Below, in pieces: positions 62,396 to 64,000 of a DNA stretch of 64,000 bases. This stretch comes from Photobacterium jeanii (GTDB lineage: Bacteria > Pseudomonadota > Gammaproteobacteria > Enterobacterales > Vibrionaceae), in contig NZ_LVHF01000012.1 in assembly GCF_001650345.1 (NCBI RefSeq), forward strand, positions 124,001-188,000, in the 5' to 3' direction. The translations under genes were made by a program, and so were the position numbers. Numbering within the stretch: position 1 is the stretch's first letter; every line of letters starts with the position of its first letter. Below the pieces are notes generated by a model. It was not told the DNA's origin, did not search any database, and worked only from the letters and a program-made list of their open reading frames with translations.

Positions 62396-64000
62396 TTACT
62401 TCTCACGAACATCAAATTCAACTTGCCACTTTTGACCGCCATCGGTAGGGATGGCTTCAAGGCAAAGTGTACCTAGCTCAGTGACACGTGATGCCAGACG
62501 AACTGGGACGACTTCGCCTGCAGTGCGACCTTCAGATACAGGAAGTGTCACTTGAATTGCCGGAAGCTCTTCAAGTTCTTCAGGCTGCCACCAATCAAGG
62601 TGAGTACCGGCAGGATCATCACGACGAACAGTTGAACCGAAGAATTTGAACTGTACTGGCTGACCGATTACAAGACCAAATTCTTGGCTTGGTACATCGG
62701 CATGTGAGCCTTCTTCCATACCGAAAGGTGCAACACAAAGTGCTTCTAGTGGTGGCTCCATACCCGGAATAGCAGGCATTGCGCTTTCGATACCCACGTA
62801 GTAACTACTTGCGATACCACCACGGATACGAACGCCTTTACCTTTACGTACTGAACCGTAGTAAGACGCACCGCTTGCTACTGCAAGATCAAGATCAACA
62901 CCTGAAAGCAGTTTCGCTTCTTCAGAACCCGCAGTCGTTAACCAGCTGTTGATAATAGAAAGCAGACGCTCAGAAATCAGGTTAGATTTCAGTACACCAC
63001 CATTAAATAGCACTGCGGTTGGGCGGATGAAACCTTCGTGAAGCTGTTCAAATTGCTCGAATAGTTCATCAACGGCTGATGCTTGACGGCTTAAGAATGC
63101 AGCCACATGACGGCTAACAGCAGCATCTTGTGCATATGGCAGACCCATTTGTGTCAGTGCGCCACGTTGAGTTTGAACAGGGTGTTCTTCGATATTGGTA
63201 CGGGGGAAGAAGCCTTCAACCAGTGTTTGTTGTACTTCTTCTTGCGTTAATTCGGTTTGCAGCGTGCCACCAAGGAGTTTAGAACCACGGCTAGGTACCA
63301 CGATTGGTACCGCTTGTAGTTCAGCATCGCTTAGTAGTGCTTCTTTTGCATCACGGCATGCGTGAGTAATCGCTTGGATCTGCCAAGGCTGAAGTTGTTT
63401 GCCTTCTTGAGCTAGCTTCATCTTTAGACGGTAAGCTAGCGCCAGATCCATGTTGTCACCACCTAACAGGATGTGATCACCAACCGCAACACGGTTAAGT
63501 GTTAGGTTACCGTCATCTTCTGTTACTGCAACAAGCGACAAGTCAGTAGTACCACCACCGATATCAACAACCAGTACGATGTCACCGACAGAAACTTGAT
63601 CGCGCCAGTTCTCATCGTTGTTTTTGATCCAGCTGTAAACAGCTGCTTGTGGTTCTTCAAGCAGAGTAAGATGCTTAAAGCCAACGTGGCGAGCCGCTTC
63701 TGCGGTTAAGTCGCGAGCTGCTGGGTCAAATGACGCAGGAACCGTGATTGTGACATCTTGGTCGCAAAGTGGCGTTTCAGGATGCTTGTGATTCCACGCG
63801 TTAACAAGGTGTTCTAGGTAGCAACGAGTCGCTTCAACTGGAGAAGCTTTTACTACTTCTTCAGGGCTGTTAAGCGGTAGGAATGCGTCACGACGGTTCA
63901 CACCACCATGGCATAGCCAGCTTTTTGCACTAGCGATAAGACGGATAGGGGTCTTACTACCTAGGTTGCGAGCCATTGCGCCCACAATGGCTTTAGGTTG
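62396..64000 (-). CDS. Hsp70-family protein, HscC-like (N terminus beyond the window)
   Basis: At least 534 residues; the frame is open to the window edge (QPKAIVGAMARNLGSK precedes the first internal Met), so the first part of the ATPase domain with phosphate-1 is outside. Visible are SAKSWLCHGG, DVTITVPASFDPAARDLT, EEPQAAVYSWI, VVDIGGGTTDLSL (phosphate-2), LLGGDNMDLALAYRL and LFNGGVLKSNLI (adenosine motif), followed by a beta-type substrate region ending QKWQVEFDVREK. It lacks the long extension of its neighbour. The two genes share about the same layout in the ATPase domain and are probably an ancient tandem duplication. Confidence 0.9.
   Translation of the reverse strand, partial: QPKAIVGAMARNLGSKTPIRLIASAKSWLCHGGVNRRDAFLPLNSPEEVVKASPVEATRCYLEHLVNAWNHKHPETPLCDQDVTITVPASFDPAARDLTAEAARHVGFKHLTLLEEPQAAVYSWIKNNDENWRDQVSVGDIVLVVDIGGGTTDLSLVAVTEDDGNLTLNRVAVGDHILLGGDNMDLALAYRLKMKLAQEGKQLQPWQIQAITHACRDAKEALLSDAELQAVPIVVPSRGSKLLGGTLQTELTQEEVQQTLVEGFFPRTNIEEHPVQTQRGALTQMGLPYAQDAAVSRHVAAFLSRQASAVDELFEQFEQLHEGFIRPTAVLFNGGVLKSNLISERLLSIINSWLTTAGSEEAKLLSGVDLDLAVASGASYYGSVRKGKGVRIRGGIASSYYVGIESAMPAIPGMEPPLEALCVAPFGMEEGSHADVPSQEFGLVIGQPVQFKFFGSTVRRDDPAGTHLDWWQPEELEELPAIQVTLPVSEGRTAGEVVPVRLASRVTELGTLCLEAIPTDGGQKWQVEFDVREK

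Overview
This 64-kb window looks like chromosomal DNA of a marine gammaproteobacterium of the Vibrionaceae, most likely Photobacterium or a close relative. That placement is an inference from gene content (fruR divergent from fruBKA, ppsR/ppsA, long-form GAPDH, DUF2913 next to bcr, HutA-type haem receptor, YbiT, Cra-type operators). No 16S gene, tRNA, CRISPR array or intact insertion sequence is visible. Most of it is ordinary core genome in short operons closed by clear hairpin terminators.

Region 1 (1-10.8 kb): the 3' end of an unidentified membrane protein, emrD, yciU, a periplasmic-CSS/EAL phosphodiesterase, a nucleotidyltransferase-like gene coupled to DNA polymerase II (polB), two small conserved genes, rplY, and a Fur-box-controlled TonB-dependent haem receptor. 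Region 2 (10.8-16.4 kb): a visibly A+T-rich, minus-strand type VI secretion cargo module in the order PAAR spike, DUF4123 adaptor, large uncharacterised effector, then a signal-peptide-bearing Sel1-like protein that is the likely immunity factor. No T6SS structural genes are present, so this is an orphan cargo locus. Together with the haem receptor it separates rplY from radD-rsuA-bcr, which are close together in E. coli. It is the best candidate for a little-described system here.

Region 3 (16.8-31.3 kb): radD, a GNAT acetyltransferase, rsuA, bcr, DUF2913, an SDR/DUF2867 protein, a MATE exporter, an AttEFGH-like ABC system (ATPase, fused permease, CrtC/AttH lipoprotein) and an AbgA-like amidohydrolase. 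Region 4 (31.5-43.7 kb): an EAL protein with a degenerate loop overlapping a ToxT/GadX-like AraC regulator; the fructose PTS regulon (cra, four Cra-type palindromes, fruBKA); a lipoprotein; and divergent ppsR/ppsA with an inverted LacI-family-like operator pair. Cra, fruBKA, ppsR/ppsA and the long GAPDH suggest a central carbon (glycolysis/gluconeogenesis) neighbourhood.

Region 5 (43.7-55 kb): DJ-1/PfpI protein, GAPDH with an N-terminal extension, anmK, an orphan PEP-CTERM protein, ybiT, yaiI, an exported ParB-like (ParBc_2) protein, NfeD/QmcA membrane partners and an alanine/glycine:Na+ symporter. Region 6 (55-64 kb): small regulators (zinc-ribbon protein, an H-NS-like small protein behind a long structured leader, a KorA/TrfB-like HTH protein), a two-gene ABC-2 transporter, and two tandem divergent Hsp70 proteins, the upstream one cut by the window end. 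The palindrome-rich spacer between the two Hsp70 genes has no coding explanation.
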